This document shows, one piece after another, positions 1-8,393 of a stretch of 64,000 nt of DNA. Both the position numbers and the translations under genes were made by a program. The stretch comes from Candidatus Poribacteria bacterium (lineage in GTDB: Bacteria; Poribacteria; WGA-4E; WGA-3G). Below the pieces are notes generated by a model that made no database searches, was not told the DNA's origin, and worked only from the letters and a program-made list of their open reading frames with translations. Numbering within the stretch: the first letter of the stretch is position 1; every line of letters begins with the position of its first letter. The stretch lies in the NCBI GenBank assembly GCA_026710795.1, contig JAPOQK010000005.1, positions 1 through 64,000 of the forward strand, read 5' to 3'.

Positions 1-40
1 GCTCGTTCAGTCCTACGAATCGGGTTATTTCCTCTGTTTT

Positions 41-178
41 AAAAGATACAGTTTTGTGCCTTTTTTTACATAACTGTATCTTTACTGTGTTGTGGTCTTG
101 TTTTAGTTCCTGTCTGGGTTTATGGGCTGTTTTCACCGGTTTACTGTGTAAAAAAAAACTTGAAAAACTGTATCTTTT
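41..178. repeat. 15-bp inverted repeat
   Basis: Positions 41-55 (AAAAGATACAGTTTT) and 164-178 are exact reverse complements. A third partial copy of the arm (AACTGTATCTTT) lies at 72-83. The 108-bp interval is T-rich and holds no convincing gene. It could be the decayed end of a small transposable element or an extended hairpin; nothing decides between them. Confidence 0.55.
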
Positions 179-222
179 GTTTTTGGCTATTTGTCGGAGG
201 TTGCCTCTACAGAATGTAAGAT

Positions 223-479
223 GTCGGAGGTCGCTTTGCTCGCTCCGACCTACGAATGCGGTTATGTTGGATTTGTATGTGGTTTTGTTTTTCATAGTGA
301 TAGTATTATAACACGTGTTGTTGAGGGTTGGAAGGGGTTGTGGATTTTGAAACAATATATATCCAATATGTTTTATGTAGTTTTCAGTTTTCAGTTTTTT
401 GTCAGTCGTAGGTCGTGTAGATTGATGTGAAACCCAACATGTTCAAACTTATGTCGGAGTTCGCCACACTCACTCCGAC
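223..479. repeat. Two copies of GTCGGAG palindromic repeat (family P1)
   Basis: Two hairpins with arms GTCGGAG/CTCCGAC sit at 223-249 and 453-479, each followed by CTAC. The same palindrome recurs at 22472-22505, 36481-36515 and 45559-45643, always between genes. It looks like a REP-type dispersed palindrome. The whole stretch 1-859 holds only such repeats; the short reading frames across it run through the palindromes and have no plausible ribosome-binding sites. Confidence 0.7.
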
Positions 480-562
480 CTACATGTGTCGTGTCGTGTG
501 ATGCAAGCGAGTCTCGACCTAAGGTATTTCTGCAAACGTATCAACGCAATATATTTTATGTA

Positions 563-718
563 ATACCATTTCTAATAAATAAAGTTCCATTTGCTGAGGA
601 CTACTTGTAGGAGCGACCTCATGGTCGCGACCGGGAGGTCGCTCCTACAGAAGAAAGATTTCCAATCAATAACAATGGTTGAATCCAGTAATGGGACAAT
701 AAATATTAGAATTGGTAT
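563..718. mobile_element. MITE-like inverted-repeat element, copy 1
   Basis: A 156-bp unit has ends ATACCATTTCTAATA and TATTAGAATTGGTAT, which are reverse complements with one mismatch. Inside is a palindrome GTAGGAGCGACC...GGTCGCTCCTAC. A reverse-oriented relative with the same ends and the same internal flanks lies at 31504-31730, and a left half at 39146-39215. Both tips carry TA, which would fit TA-target (IS630/Tc1-mariner-type) insertion. No transposase is encoded, so it is non-autonomous. Confidence 0.75.
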
Positions 719-859
719 AATATACTGATTGCATGCCAACATACCTTACACACGCTCTCCGCAAAATTTACATGAAATTTAATCTGATTAGTGCTATACT
801 TTAATTTGTTGAAACCTTCAAGAATACAATATGTTATTTCTAAGGAACAGGATTTAATA

Positions 860-2059
860 ATGAATTTATCATCTACATTATTTAGCACTGCCACCGCGTT
901 CATATCTATTGCAACCACTATTTTATCTTCATCTGCTGAAACCGTTGAAATTCCAACCGAGCCTCCACCTACAGTCCGTGAAAAATTTGATATGCCAGCG
1001 TTCTATAAGCAGTGGCTTGCTGTGGAAGGTTTCCCGATTGTAGCATCTGAGAAAGTGAATCCACACGCGCTACAGGAGGCAGCTTGGCTTATTAAACAGA
1101 TGATTGGTCACCGATCAGATTTGTTACATGCATTGGCAGAAAACAGTGTTCGTTTCTCCATTATGGCTTATGATGAGATGACTACTGCGGTTCCTGAACA
1201 CAGCGATCTGCGTCCTGATTTCTATTGGGATCGGCGCGCTCGTGGATTGGGGGCAACGTCAGCACGTCCGTCAGTGAGTTGTGGAGAAGAAAATCTTCTT
1301 AATTATCCGGGGGATCCTTATGGCACTGAAAATATCCTTGTTCACGAGTTCGCTCATGCGATACACCAAATGGGACTCAGTACCGTTGACCCGGATTTTG
1401 ATAAACGACTTAAGGTATTGTATGAAGCTGCGATGGAAAAAGGTTTATGGAAAGGTACTTATGCTTCCACGAACAAAGAAGAATATTGGGCTGAAGGCAC
1501 GCAATCTTGGTTTAACACGAACCGAGAAAACGATGCTCAACACAACCATGTCAGCAAACGGGGAATATTGAAAGATTATGACCCGGATTTGGCAGCACTG
1601 CTTACTGAAATTTATGGTGATGAAGATTGGCGATATACAAATGCGATAACTCGGACGCATTTACCGCATCTGGATGGATTCGAACCCGATGCTTCACCAA
1701 AGTTTGAATGGCCTGCTGAACTCTCTGCATGCTATGAAGACCTGTTTGACAAGAACAGCAAGGGTGGAGACAAATGGGTAGGTTTGAAACGTTATGAACC
1801 GAACGAACTTTCAACTTTAGAGTCTAATGACGGTGAACATTCCGCTATTCTTTTTGTGAACAAAACAGAAGCAGATATTACTTATTATTGGATAGACTCT
1901 GAAGGTAATGAGTCTTATCGTGGACGTGCTGCTGCGGATGCGTTCAGCATTCAACATACGCACGCTGGACATATTTGGCTTGTGAAAGATAATAATGGAG
2001 CCAATATCGCCATTTTTCAAGGTGAAGAAAAAACTGGTCGTGCATTAATTGGAGAGTGA
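860..2059 (+). CDS. Secreted zinc-metalloprotease-like protein with C-terminal VHL-like beta domain
   Basis: The start is taken at 860 (AAGGA about 13 nt upstream) rather than the longer frame from 791; this gives 399 aa beginning with a hydrophobic leader (residues 1-27). The zinc motif HEFAH is at residues 162-166, followed about 45 residues later by EEYWAEG (E208/E212), which could supply the glutamate ligand of a gluzincin. The last ~73 residues (327-399) follow the von Hippel-Lindau beta-domain pattern: FVNKT, YYWID, THAGHIW, then IAIFQ. Seen: signal, HExxH, VHL-like tail. Known: bacterial VHL-like domains occur on secreted proteins. Inferred: extracytoplasmic hydrolase; the substrate is unknown. 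It stands alone upstream of the aap operon with 185 bp between. Confidence 0.7.
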   Translation: MNLSSTLFSTATAFISIATTILSSSAETVEIPTEPPPTVREKFDMPAFYKQWLAVEGFPIVASEKVNPHALQEAAWLIKQMIGHRSDLLHALAENSVRFSIMAYDEMTTAVPEHSDLRPDFYWDRRARGLGATSARPSVSCGEENLLNYPGDPYGTENILVHEFAHAIHQMGLSTVDPDFDKRLKVLYEAAMEKGLWKGTYASTNKEEYWAEGTQSWFNTNRENDAQHNHVSKRGILKDYDPDLAALLTEIYGDEDWRYTNAITRTHLPHLDGFEPDASPKFEWPAELSACYEDLFDKNSKGGDKWVGLKRYEPNELSTLESNDGEHSAILFVNKTEADITYYWIDSEGNESYRGRAAADAFSIQHTHAGHIWLVKDNNGANIAIFQGEEKTGRALIGE

Positions 2060-2244
2060 TACGATAATTTATATCTCTCTCTGGTGGTCACGGTGAACAA
2101 CCGGACCTATTCAAGTGAATTATATTATAATTTAACATGTATGTTACAATGAACTAACTATCTATATTATTGTTTAGATGAATTATTGCACATAATGTAT
2201 TCATCTAAATCATCAATTCTATTAAATTTTGAAAGGAAAAGAAA

Positions 2245-3264
2245 ATGAGAAAATTAGGTTTTCGCCTTTTAGTATTAGTATTAGCATTTTTAATGGTTTC
2301 ACCTTTGCTTGCAGATAATCACGGGGATAGTATCCTTGACAAAGTGAAAAAGAGGGGTCGTTTGATTTGTGGTGTGAATAAAGAACTTCCTGGGTTCGGT
2401 TATCTGGGTCAGGATGGAGAATGGAAAGGATTTGACGTAGATTTTGGTCGCGCAATTGCAGCAGCCGTTCTTGGAGATTCGAGCAAGGTTGAGTTCCGTT
2501 CCTTAAAGGCAGCAGATAGATTTCCAGCTCTTCAAACAGGCGAAATAGATGTCTTAATCCGCAATACCACCTGGACGTTAACCCGTGACACTGCAAACGG
2601 TGCAGACTTCTGTCCGCCAAACTTTTATGATGGTCAAGGGTTTATGCTACGTAAAGGTCTGGAAATAACATCACTGAAGGACCTTGACGGTGCTACTATC
2701 GGTGTTACTGCGGGTAGTACCACTGAGTTAAATCTTGCAGATAAAATGCGGACATTGGGGATAAAGGTTGAGTCTATTGTTTTTGAGGAAACTGAAACTC
2801 TTTACCAGAGTTATGATCAAGGACGTTGTGATGCGGTAACAAGCGATAAGTCTCAACTTATTGCACGCAAACAATCTTTGAAGAATCCTGATGAGCATAT
2901 CATTCTTGATGTAACAATTTCCAAGGAACCTTTAGCACCTGTTACCGTTCATGGAGACAACAAGTGGAATGATGTTGTCAGTTGGGTTGTTTATGCTACG
3001 TTCTTTGCAGAGGAACACGGTATTACAAAAGCCAAGGTGAAGAACCTGAAATCCGACAATCCAGAAATTCAGCGTTTTCTTGGTGAAACTGGAAATATTG
3101 GCGAGCAACTTGGTTTACCAGCTGATTGGGCGCGCAATGCTATTGGTGCTGTCGGTCACTATGGTGAAATCTTTGAACGTAACCTAACCCCTCTTGGCCT
3201 TCCACGCGGTGTCAATAAACCTTGGACAGAAGGTGGATTGCTTTACGCAATGCCTTTCCGTTAG
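2245..3264 (+). CDS. aapJ: General L-amino acid ABC transporter, periplasmic substrate-binding protein
   Basis: 339 aa with a cleavable signal peptide (about residues 1-23, ending SPLLA) and the family-3 solute-binding fold. The segments RGRLICGVN, LPGFGYL, WKGFDVDFGRAIAAA and GEIDVLIRNTTWTLTRD are characteristic of AapJ/BztA, which bind a broad range of L-amino acids in the periplasm. GAAAGG lies 7-8 nt before ATG. It heads a transporter operon with two permeases and an ATPase downstream in the usual J-Q-M-P order. A strong stem-loop follows the stop codon, which is typical where the binding protein is made in excess of the membrane subunits. Confidence 0.93.
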   Translation: MRKLGFRLLVLVLAFLMVSPLLADNHGDSILDKVKKRGRLICGVNKELPGFGYLGQDGEWKGFDVDFGRAIAAAVLGDSSKVEFRSLKAADRFPALQTGEIDVLIRNTTWTLTRDTANGADFCPPNFYDGQGFMLRKGLEITSLKDLDGATIGVTAGSTTELNLADKMRTLGIKVESIVFEETETLYQSYDQGRCDAVTSDKSQLIARKQSLKNPDEHIILDVTISKEPLAPVTVHGDNKWNDVVSWVVYATFFAEEHGITKAKVKNLKSDNPEIQRFLGETGNIGEQLGLPADWARNAIGAVGHYGEIFERNLTPLGLPRGVNKPWTEGGLLYAMPFR

Positions 3265-3291
3265 AACTACACTACACATAGGAAAGTCAAA

Positions 3292-3323
3292 GATGCATGG
3301 TGCTTTTCTATGCACCATGCATC
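3292..3323 (+). promoter_or_regulatory. Intercistronic stem-loop between aapJ and aapQ
   Basis: A perfect 12-bp stem (GATGCATGGTGC with GCACCATGCATC, 3292-3303 and 3312-3323) encloses an 8-nt loop. No U-run follows, so it is not an intrinsic terminator. By position it may stabilise the aapJ message 3' end or limit translation of aapQ: one candidate aapQ start codon (3310) lies partly in the loop and stem, the other (3331) just beyond. Confidence 0.7.
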
Positions 3324-4545
3324 AAATACAATGGCACAAAATTCAACAAAAATCCCCTTCTGGCGAGATACTCGCGTTCTTCAAGTATTATTCCAAATCC
3401 TTTTTCTTCTTGGTGTATTTCTATTAGCAGGAATTCTCTACGCAAATATGCTTAAAGGGTTAGACAATCTCGGCTTGAATCTCAAACTTGATTTTTTGAG
3501 AAATGAAGCGGGGTTTGATGTATCCGATACCGTCATAGAATATGATCCGTCGAATACGTATCTAAAGGCGTTTATTGTCGGTGTGCTGAACACCCTAAGG
3601 GTTAGTTTGTTGGGAATCTTGTGTGCGACAGTGCTTGGTCTCTTTATTGGGATTTCTCGTCTATCAACCAATTGGTTGGTGCGAAACATAGCGGCTACAT
3701 ATATTGAGATCTTCCGTAATATTCCGCTCCTGCTTCAAATATTGTTTTGGTATACCGTATTCGGTTCACTGCCTGCAGCACGAGAGAGCATTAATCTATT
3801 TGATACTGTCTTCATCAACAACCGGTCAATATATTTTCCCTCTCTACAACAGACAGCAGGAATCAGCAGTTGGGTTGGATATTTTTATGCTGCAGCTATT
3901 TTGTCAGTAATCTCTATATTTGTCTTAGCATTGATTTTCCATCGCAAACAGGTGGAAAGGATGGAAGAAGGAGATGACATTGGATATTTCACACATGTAA
4001 CCAGAGCTGCGAAATGGAGTATTGTACCCGTTTTCTTTATAGTTGCTATCATAGGGTGGTTTCTTGCGCCAGAGAGTCCATTCGTATTGGGACGCCCAGA
4101 GTTGCAGAGGTTCAACGTTGAGGGTGGAATACGTTTTTCAGCAGGTTTCATTTCTCTCCTAATTGCGTTAAGTGTCTATACCAGTGCCTTTATTGCTGAA
4201 GTGGTCCGAAGTGGTATACAAGCAGTTTCAAAAGGACAACGGGAAGCAGCGCGAGCAGTCGGTTTGAGTACTGGACAGACGTTACGTTTAATCATTTTAC
4301 CGCAAGCAGTTCCAATTATTATCCCACCACTTACAAGCCAGTATCTCAACCTCGCTAAAAACTCAAGTTTGGCAACAGCAGCGGGTTATGACGACCTATT
4401 TCGCATTGGAAGTACCATTTTGACTCAAGCTGGGAAAGCAATTCCTGTTTTTGCTATGGTCATGGCAAATTACTTGATAATAAGTCTCACAACATCAGCA
4501 GCAATGAATTGGTATAACAGATGGGTCAACCGTTTTAACCGGTGA
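3310..4545 (+). CDS. aapQ: General L-amino acid ABC transporter permease
   Basis: 411 aa as drawn; an in-frame ATG at 3331 (404 aa, starting MAQNS) is an equally good or better start because 3310 is embedded in the hairpin, and neither has a clear Shine-Dalgarno. Multiple hydrophobic helices surround a large periplasmic insertion, as usual for AapQ/BztB. The C-terminal EAA loop reads EVVRSGIQAVSKGQREAARA followed by VGLSTGQTL, the contact surface for the ATPase, and NLAKNSSLA is diagnostic of the polar amino-acid permease family. It would form the membrane channel together with AapM. Confidence 0.92.
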   Translation: MHHASNTMAQNSTKIPFWRDTRVLQVLFQILFLLGVFLLAGILYANMLKGLDNLGLNLKLDFLRNEAGFDVSDTVIEYDPSNTYLKAFIVGVLNTLRVSLLGILCATVLGLFIGISRLSTNWLVRNIAATYIEIFRNIPLLLQILFWYTVFGSLPAARESINLFDTVFINNRSIYFPSLQQTAGISSWVGYFYAAAILSVISIFVLALIFHRKQVERMEEGDDIGYFTHVTRAAKWSIVPVFFIVAIIGWFLAPESPFVLGRPELQRFNVEGGIRFSAGFISLLIALSVYTSAFIAEVVRSGIQAVSKGQREAARAVGLSTGQTLRLIILPQAVPIIIPPLTSQYLNLAKNSSLATAAGYDDLFRIGSTILTQAGKAIPVFAMVMANYLIISLTTSAAMNWYNRWVNRFNR

Positions 4546-4605
4546 TGTATATATGTATGATTTTTACAGTAGTTCAACGCGTATCAACCTAAAGGATGTC
4601 GCATA

Positions 4606-5847
4606 GTGGAAGAACAAGCAGATATTCAACAAATTAAACCACCAACAAATGCAAAGGGACCTGTAGGGTGGCTTAGAGAGAATCTATTTAATACTTGGTA
4701 TAACGCACTTCTGACTTGTGTTGCCTTGTTGTTTCTCTATTTTACCTTTAAGGGAATATTAACATGGGCATTCACTGAAGCAGAATGGAACGTTATTCCT
4801 GCCAACCTACAACTTTTTGCTATCGGACCCTACCCCCGGGATCAAGTCTTTCGTATATGGATTTGCCTCTATATATTGACAGGACTCTTAGGTTTGAGTG
4901 CAGGAATCTGGCGTGGGATAGTCCAACGATGGACAATTGTTGTTGGAAGTATTTTTCTTGTATTTCTCGTTATACCTTTTGAGATTGTTCCGCGTCAAGA
5001 TAGTAATTACGTTTCAATTGAATTTAGGTTTAACTTGATCTGGCTTATTTTTGAGTCACGACGATGGCTATTAGGTAATATAGCAATACTTATAGTGACA
5101 TTTTTTCTGGGAAATCGTATTTCCAGATTGCGTCCTTGGATATTGGGTGGGTGGATACTTTCTTTTCCGATAATCATGTTTGTCCTACACGGGTTTGGTG
5201 AAAATGCTGTTCATACAAGTTTGTGGGGTGGACTGATGCTCACATTAATTCTTGCTGTAGTAGGAATTGCCGTTTCATTTCCACTTGGTGTGTTTTTAGC
5301 ACTCTGTAGACAGAGTAAACTTCCAGCTATCAAATGGGTATCAATATTTTATATTGAAACGGTGCGTGGTGTGCCGTTGATAACAATTTTATTCATGGGA
5401 AATACTTTGATAACCATCTTTATACCTTATTTTACCATAGACCAAGTTTTAAAGATGATGGTTGCTATAACTTTGTTCTCCGCTGCCTACATGGCAGAGA
5501 ATGTCCGTGGTGGTCTGCAGTCGATACCCAGAGGACAACATGAGGCAGCACAAGCTGTAGGACTCAATTACGTTCAGAGCATGCTGTTTGTTGTATTACC
5601 GCAGGCACTACGTGCTGTCATCCCAGCGATTGTTGGACAGTTTATTGCACTCTTTAAGGACACATCTTTAGTGTCTATCATTGGCCTCATTGACCTGTTA
5701 GGTGTCGCTAAAAGTATTCTTGCAGAATGGTTAGGACGTCACGTTGAGGTATATTTATTTATCGCCCTTATCTATTTTATTTTTTGTTTTGCAATGTCTA
5801 AAGTCAGTCAAGAAATTGAAGCAGAATTAGGAGTTGGCAAGCGTTAA
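4606..5847 (+). CDS. aapM: General L-amino acid ABC transporter permease
   Basis: 413 aa starting at GTG, with AAAGGA about 10 nt upstream. The N-terminal third has several membrane helices not in the minimal permease core, as is normal for AapM/BztC. The core region has SLWGGLMLTLILAVVGI, ETVRGVPLITILFM and the EAA loop ENVRGGLQSIPRGQHEAAQA, followed by ALFKDTSLVSIIG. It pairs with AapQ. The 60-bp gap to aapQ and 52-bp gap to aapP support co-transcription. Confidence 0.92.
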   Translation: MEEQADIQQIKPPTNAKGPVGWLRENLFNTWYNALLTCVALLFLYFTFKGILTWAFTEAEWNVIPANLQLFAIGPYPRDQVFRIWICLYILTGLLGLSAGIWRGIVQRWTIVVGSIFLVFLVIPFEIVPRQDSNYVSIEFRFNLIWLIFESRRWLLGNIAILIVTFFLGNRISRLRPWILGGWILSFPIIMFVLHGFGENAVHTSLWGGLMLTLILAVVGIAVSFPLGVFLALCRQSKLPAIKWVSIFYIETVRGVPLITILFMGNTLITIFIPYFTIDQVLKMMVAITLFSAAYMAENVRGGLQSIPRGQHEAAQAVGLNYVQSMLFVVLPQALRAVIPAIVGQFIALFKDTSLVSIIGLIDLLGVAKSILAEWLGRHVEVYLFIALIYFIFCFAMSKVSQEIEAELGVGKR

Positions 5848-5899
5848 GGTGATGTCTGATAAATTCGCACAATATGTATCAGAGAAGAGGGAATAAAAA

Positions 5900-6661
5900 A
5901 TGACTGAAAACGAAAATACATCGAATGACCCAATCATAATCTGTGAAGACGTACACAAATGGTTTGATGATTTCCATGTCCTAAAGGGTATAACTACCAC
6001 TTTTAAGAAAGGTGAAAAGGCAGTAATTTGCGGTCCATCAGGGTCAGGCAAATCTACGTTTATACGGACAATCAACCGCCTTGAGGAGCATCAACGCGGC
6101 ACAATCATTGTTGATGGTATTGAACTTACTAACGATCTCCGTAATATCAATCTGATTCGTCAGGAAGTCGGAATGGTATTCCAACAGTTCAATTTGTTTC
6201 CACATTTATCAAACCTAAAGAATATAACCTTAGGTCCTATAAGGGTAAGAAAACTGTCAAAACGTAAAGCTGAAGAAGAAGCATTAGCATTACTTGAACG
6301 GATGGGTATTGCGGATCAAGCATATAAATATCCGTCAGAAATTTCTGGTGGACAGCAGCAACGTGTTGCCATTGCAAGGGCATTGGCAATGGAACCCAAG
6401 ATTATGCTGTTCGATGAACCGACAAGTGCCCTTGACCCAGAGATGATCTCTGAAGTATTAGATGTGATGCGTGAACTTGCACATTCGGGGATGACAATGC
6501 TTGTTGTTACACATGAGATGGGATTTGCCCGTGAAGTAGCGGATCGGGTCATGTTTTTTGATGAAGGAGTAGTTGTAGAGGAGGCAGTACCAGCAGATTT
6601 CTTTGATAATCCACAACACGAACGCACGAAACTTTTCATTTCGCAAACACTGCAACATTAG
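5900..6661 (+). CDS. aapP: General L-amino acid ABC transporter ATP-binding protein
   Basis: 253 aa, the usual length for polar amino-acid ABC ATPases. Walker [10 protein letters not shown] is at 45-53, the Q-loop at [10 protein letters not shown], the signature SGGQQQR at 149-155 and Walker [11 protein letters not shown] around 170-179, with the switch histidine in [15 protein letters not shown] precedes ATG. It couples ATP hydrolysis to AapQM. The operon appears to continue into an SDR 23 bp downstream, unusual for this transporter and suggesting that the imported compound is then oxidised or reduced. Confidence 0.95.
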   Translation: MTENENTSNDPIIICEDVHKWFDDFHVLKGITTTFKKGEKAVICGPSGSGKSTFIRTINRLEEHQRGTIIVDGIELTNDLRNINLIRQEVGMVFQQFNLFPHLSNLKNITLGPIRVRKLSKRKAEEEALALLERMGIADQAYKYPSEISGGQQQRVAIARALAMEPKIMLFDEPTSALDPEMISEVLDVMRELAHSGMTMLVVTHEMGFAREVADRVMFFDEGVVVEEAVPADFFDNPQHERTKLFISQTLQH

Positions 6662-6684
6662 AGATATTTGTATGGTGAATCTTT

Positions 6685-7443
6685 ATGCGGTTAAGAGACA
6701 AAATAGCCATTGTCACAGGAGCAGGACGCGGTATCGGTAGAGCAATCGCCATTCGGTTTGCTGAAGAGGGTGCAAAGGTTGTTGTTGATGACGTGAACGA
6801 TGATATTGGTAAAGCAACTGTCTCTGATATTACCGATGCAGGTGGTGAAGCCTTATTTATCAACGCTGATGTATCTGATACTGCGGATGCTGAAAAACTA
6901 ATTACTCAATCTGTTGAGGTATATGGAAAAGTTGATATACTTGTCAACAACGCTATCTGTTCTACGGAAGATGTCCTGAACAATAACTGGGAAGCAAATT
7001 TAGCAGTTGCCCTTCAAGGTACAAGTCATTGTAGCAACGCGGTGATACCAATTATGCAACATGCAGGCGGTGGTAGTATTGTCAACATCGCATCGGTTAA
7101 CGGTCTCATTGGATTGCAAGGAATTCATGCCTATTCTGCTGCGAAAGGTGGTGTGATTGCATTGACGCGTTCTATGGCAGTTGCACACGGCAAAGATAAT
7201 ATCCGTATCAACTGTATCTGTCCCGGCACCGTGCAAACTGAAGTCTGGGAACCGATGATTGAACGCAATCCACAAATCTTGGATGAAATCATACCGTGGT
7301 ATCCGCTGGGACGAATCGGAAAACCATTGGACATTGCTAATGCTGCGCTGTTCCTCGCATCTGATGAGGCGAGTTTTGCAACAGGTGCGGTTTTCGTGAT
7401 TGACGGTGGGTTGACTGCTGGCAATCACCAATTTCCTATCTAA
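6685..7443 (+). CDS. Short-chain dehydrogenase/reductase (SDR)
   Basis: 252 aa, classical SDR length. The NAD(P)-binding GAGRGIG lies at residues 12-18, the helix-4 motif reads NNAI rather than the usual NNAG, the catalytic serine is in VNIASVNG and the pair YSAAK supplies Tyr and Lys. The end ATGAVFVIDGGLTAG is the typical FabG-like C-terminus. Only 23 bp separate it from aapP and a PhyH oxygenase follows, so it probably acts on a product of the aap-imported substrate or of the oxygenase. No specific substrate can be named. The Gly-to-Ile change in NNAG is unusual. Confidence 0.88.
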   Translation: MRLRDKIAIVTGAGRGIGRAIAIRFAEEGAKVVVDDVNDDIGKATVSDITDAGGEALFINADVSDTADAEKLITQSVEVYGKVDILVNNAICSTEDVLNNNWEANLAVALQGTSHCSNAVIPIMQHAGGGSIVNIASVNGLIGLQGIHAYSAAKGGVIALTRSMAVAHGKDNIRINCICPGTVQTEVWEPMIERNPQILDEIIPWYPLGRIGKPLDIANAALFLASDEASFATGAVFVIDGGLTAGNHQFPI

Positions 7444-7535
7444 GTATCCAACTTCTCAAAATTTAAAAGGTAGACTTGATTTTATCTTTGTATACGTATA
7501 AAGTCATTGAACATCAATACACAAGGAGTGACACA

Positions 7536-8387
7536 ATGGTAACACAAGAACAGGTAGACTTTTTTCAGGAAAACGGTTACCTCAAGTTCGGCAAAGTATT
7601 AGATAGTGATGGTGTAGAAGCCATGCGCGCAGGATTAGATACCATCATCGATTTAGAACTTAACGAAGGTGATGATTCCTCCCCTGAATTCAAGTATGGT
7701 CATGACCGTCAAGGGCAGCGACTCCATAGAGGAAGAGATCATCCGCGCGCCATCCATCAATTCGTCAATATGTGGAAACGTGAAATGAGTTATGAGGCAG
7801 CGATCCACAATCCGCTAATTGCAGGAACTGCTCGCGCATTATTGGAAACTCCAGAAGTCAGACTCTGGCATGACCAAGTTATATCCAAACCACCGCAAGA
7901 CAATGGACACTTCGGTTTTCATCACGATTTCTTCTTTTGGCCCCTCAGTCCTCCCAACATAGTGAGTTGCTGGCTTGCTTTGGATGATGCTACTGTAGAC
8001 AGCGGTTGTATGCACGTCATGCCGAAAAGTCACAAAGATGAACGTTTCTCTGTTGAGGCAAAAGCAGCGTTTGATGCAGCAACAGCAAAGGCTCAAGAAG
8101 AAGGACGAGAACCACCTCCGAACCCATGGTCAGAAAGACGGAGCTTAGACATCAGCCACGGTATCCCAGTGGAGTTAAAAGCGGGTGAGTGTATGTTCCA
8201 TCACTGTCTGAATTGGCACGGCACACCCCCGAATGTTACAGATCATCAACGCAGAGCATTTGTCATGATTTTCATGGCACAAGATGTTTGCTATAATAAC
8301 GCGCAATCTCCGGGGCACGTCCTTGTTCCGACAATAGAAGTAGAAAATGGTGAACCACTTGTGGGTGATGGGTTCCCTGTGGCATAG
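7536..8387 (+). CDS. Phytanoyl-CoA dioxygenase (PhyH) family protein
   Basis: The start is placed at 7536 (AAGGAG 9 nt upstream) rather than the longer frame from 7476, giving 283 aa. The Fe(II)/2-oxoglutarate facial triad is visible: HHDFFFWP supplies HxD, and HCLNWHGTPPNVT supplies the distal His, followed by RRAFVMIF with the Arg that binds 2-oxoglutarate. PhyH proteins hydroxylate diverse small molecules and are greatly expanded in some uncultured marine bacteria; two more occur here (26582, 45682). Context: after the aap transporter and an SDR, 92 bp gap. Confidence 0.88.
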   Translation: MVTQEQVDFFQENGYLKFGKVLDSDGVEAMRAGLDTIIDLELNEGDDSSPEFKYGHDRQGQRLHRGRDHPRAIHQFVNMWKREMSYEAAIHNPLIAGTARALLETPEVRLWHDQVISKPPQDNGHFGFHHDFFFWPLSPPNIVSCWLALDDATVDSGCMHVMPKSHKDERFSVEAKAAFDAATAKAQEEGREPPPNPWSERRSLDISHGIPVELKAGECMFHHCLNWHGTPPNVTDHQRRAFVMIFMAQDVCYNNAQSPGHVLVPTIEVENGEPLVGDGFPVA

Positions 8388-8393
8388 CATAGT

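Noticed and set aside
54..430. Two short overlapping open frames (85 and 79 aa) near the left edge
   Set aside because: They run through P1 palindromes, have no ribosome-binding site and give Cys/Phe-rich, low-complexity translations.
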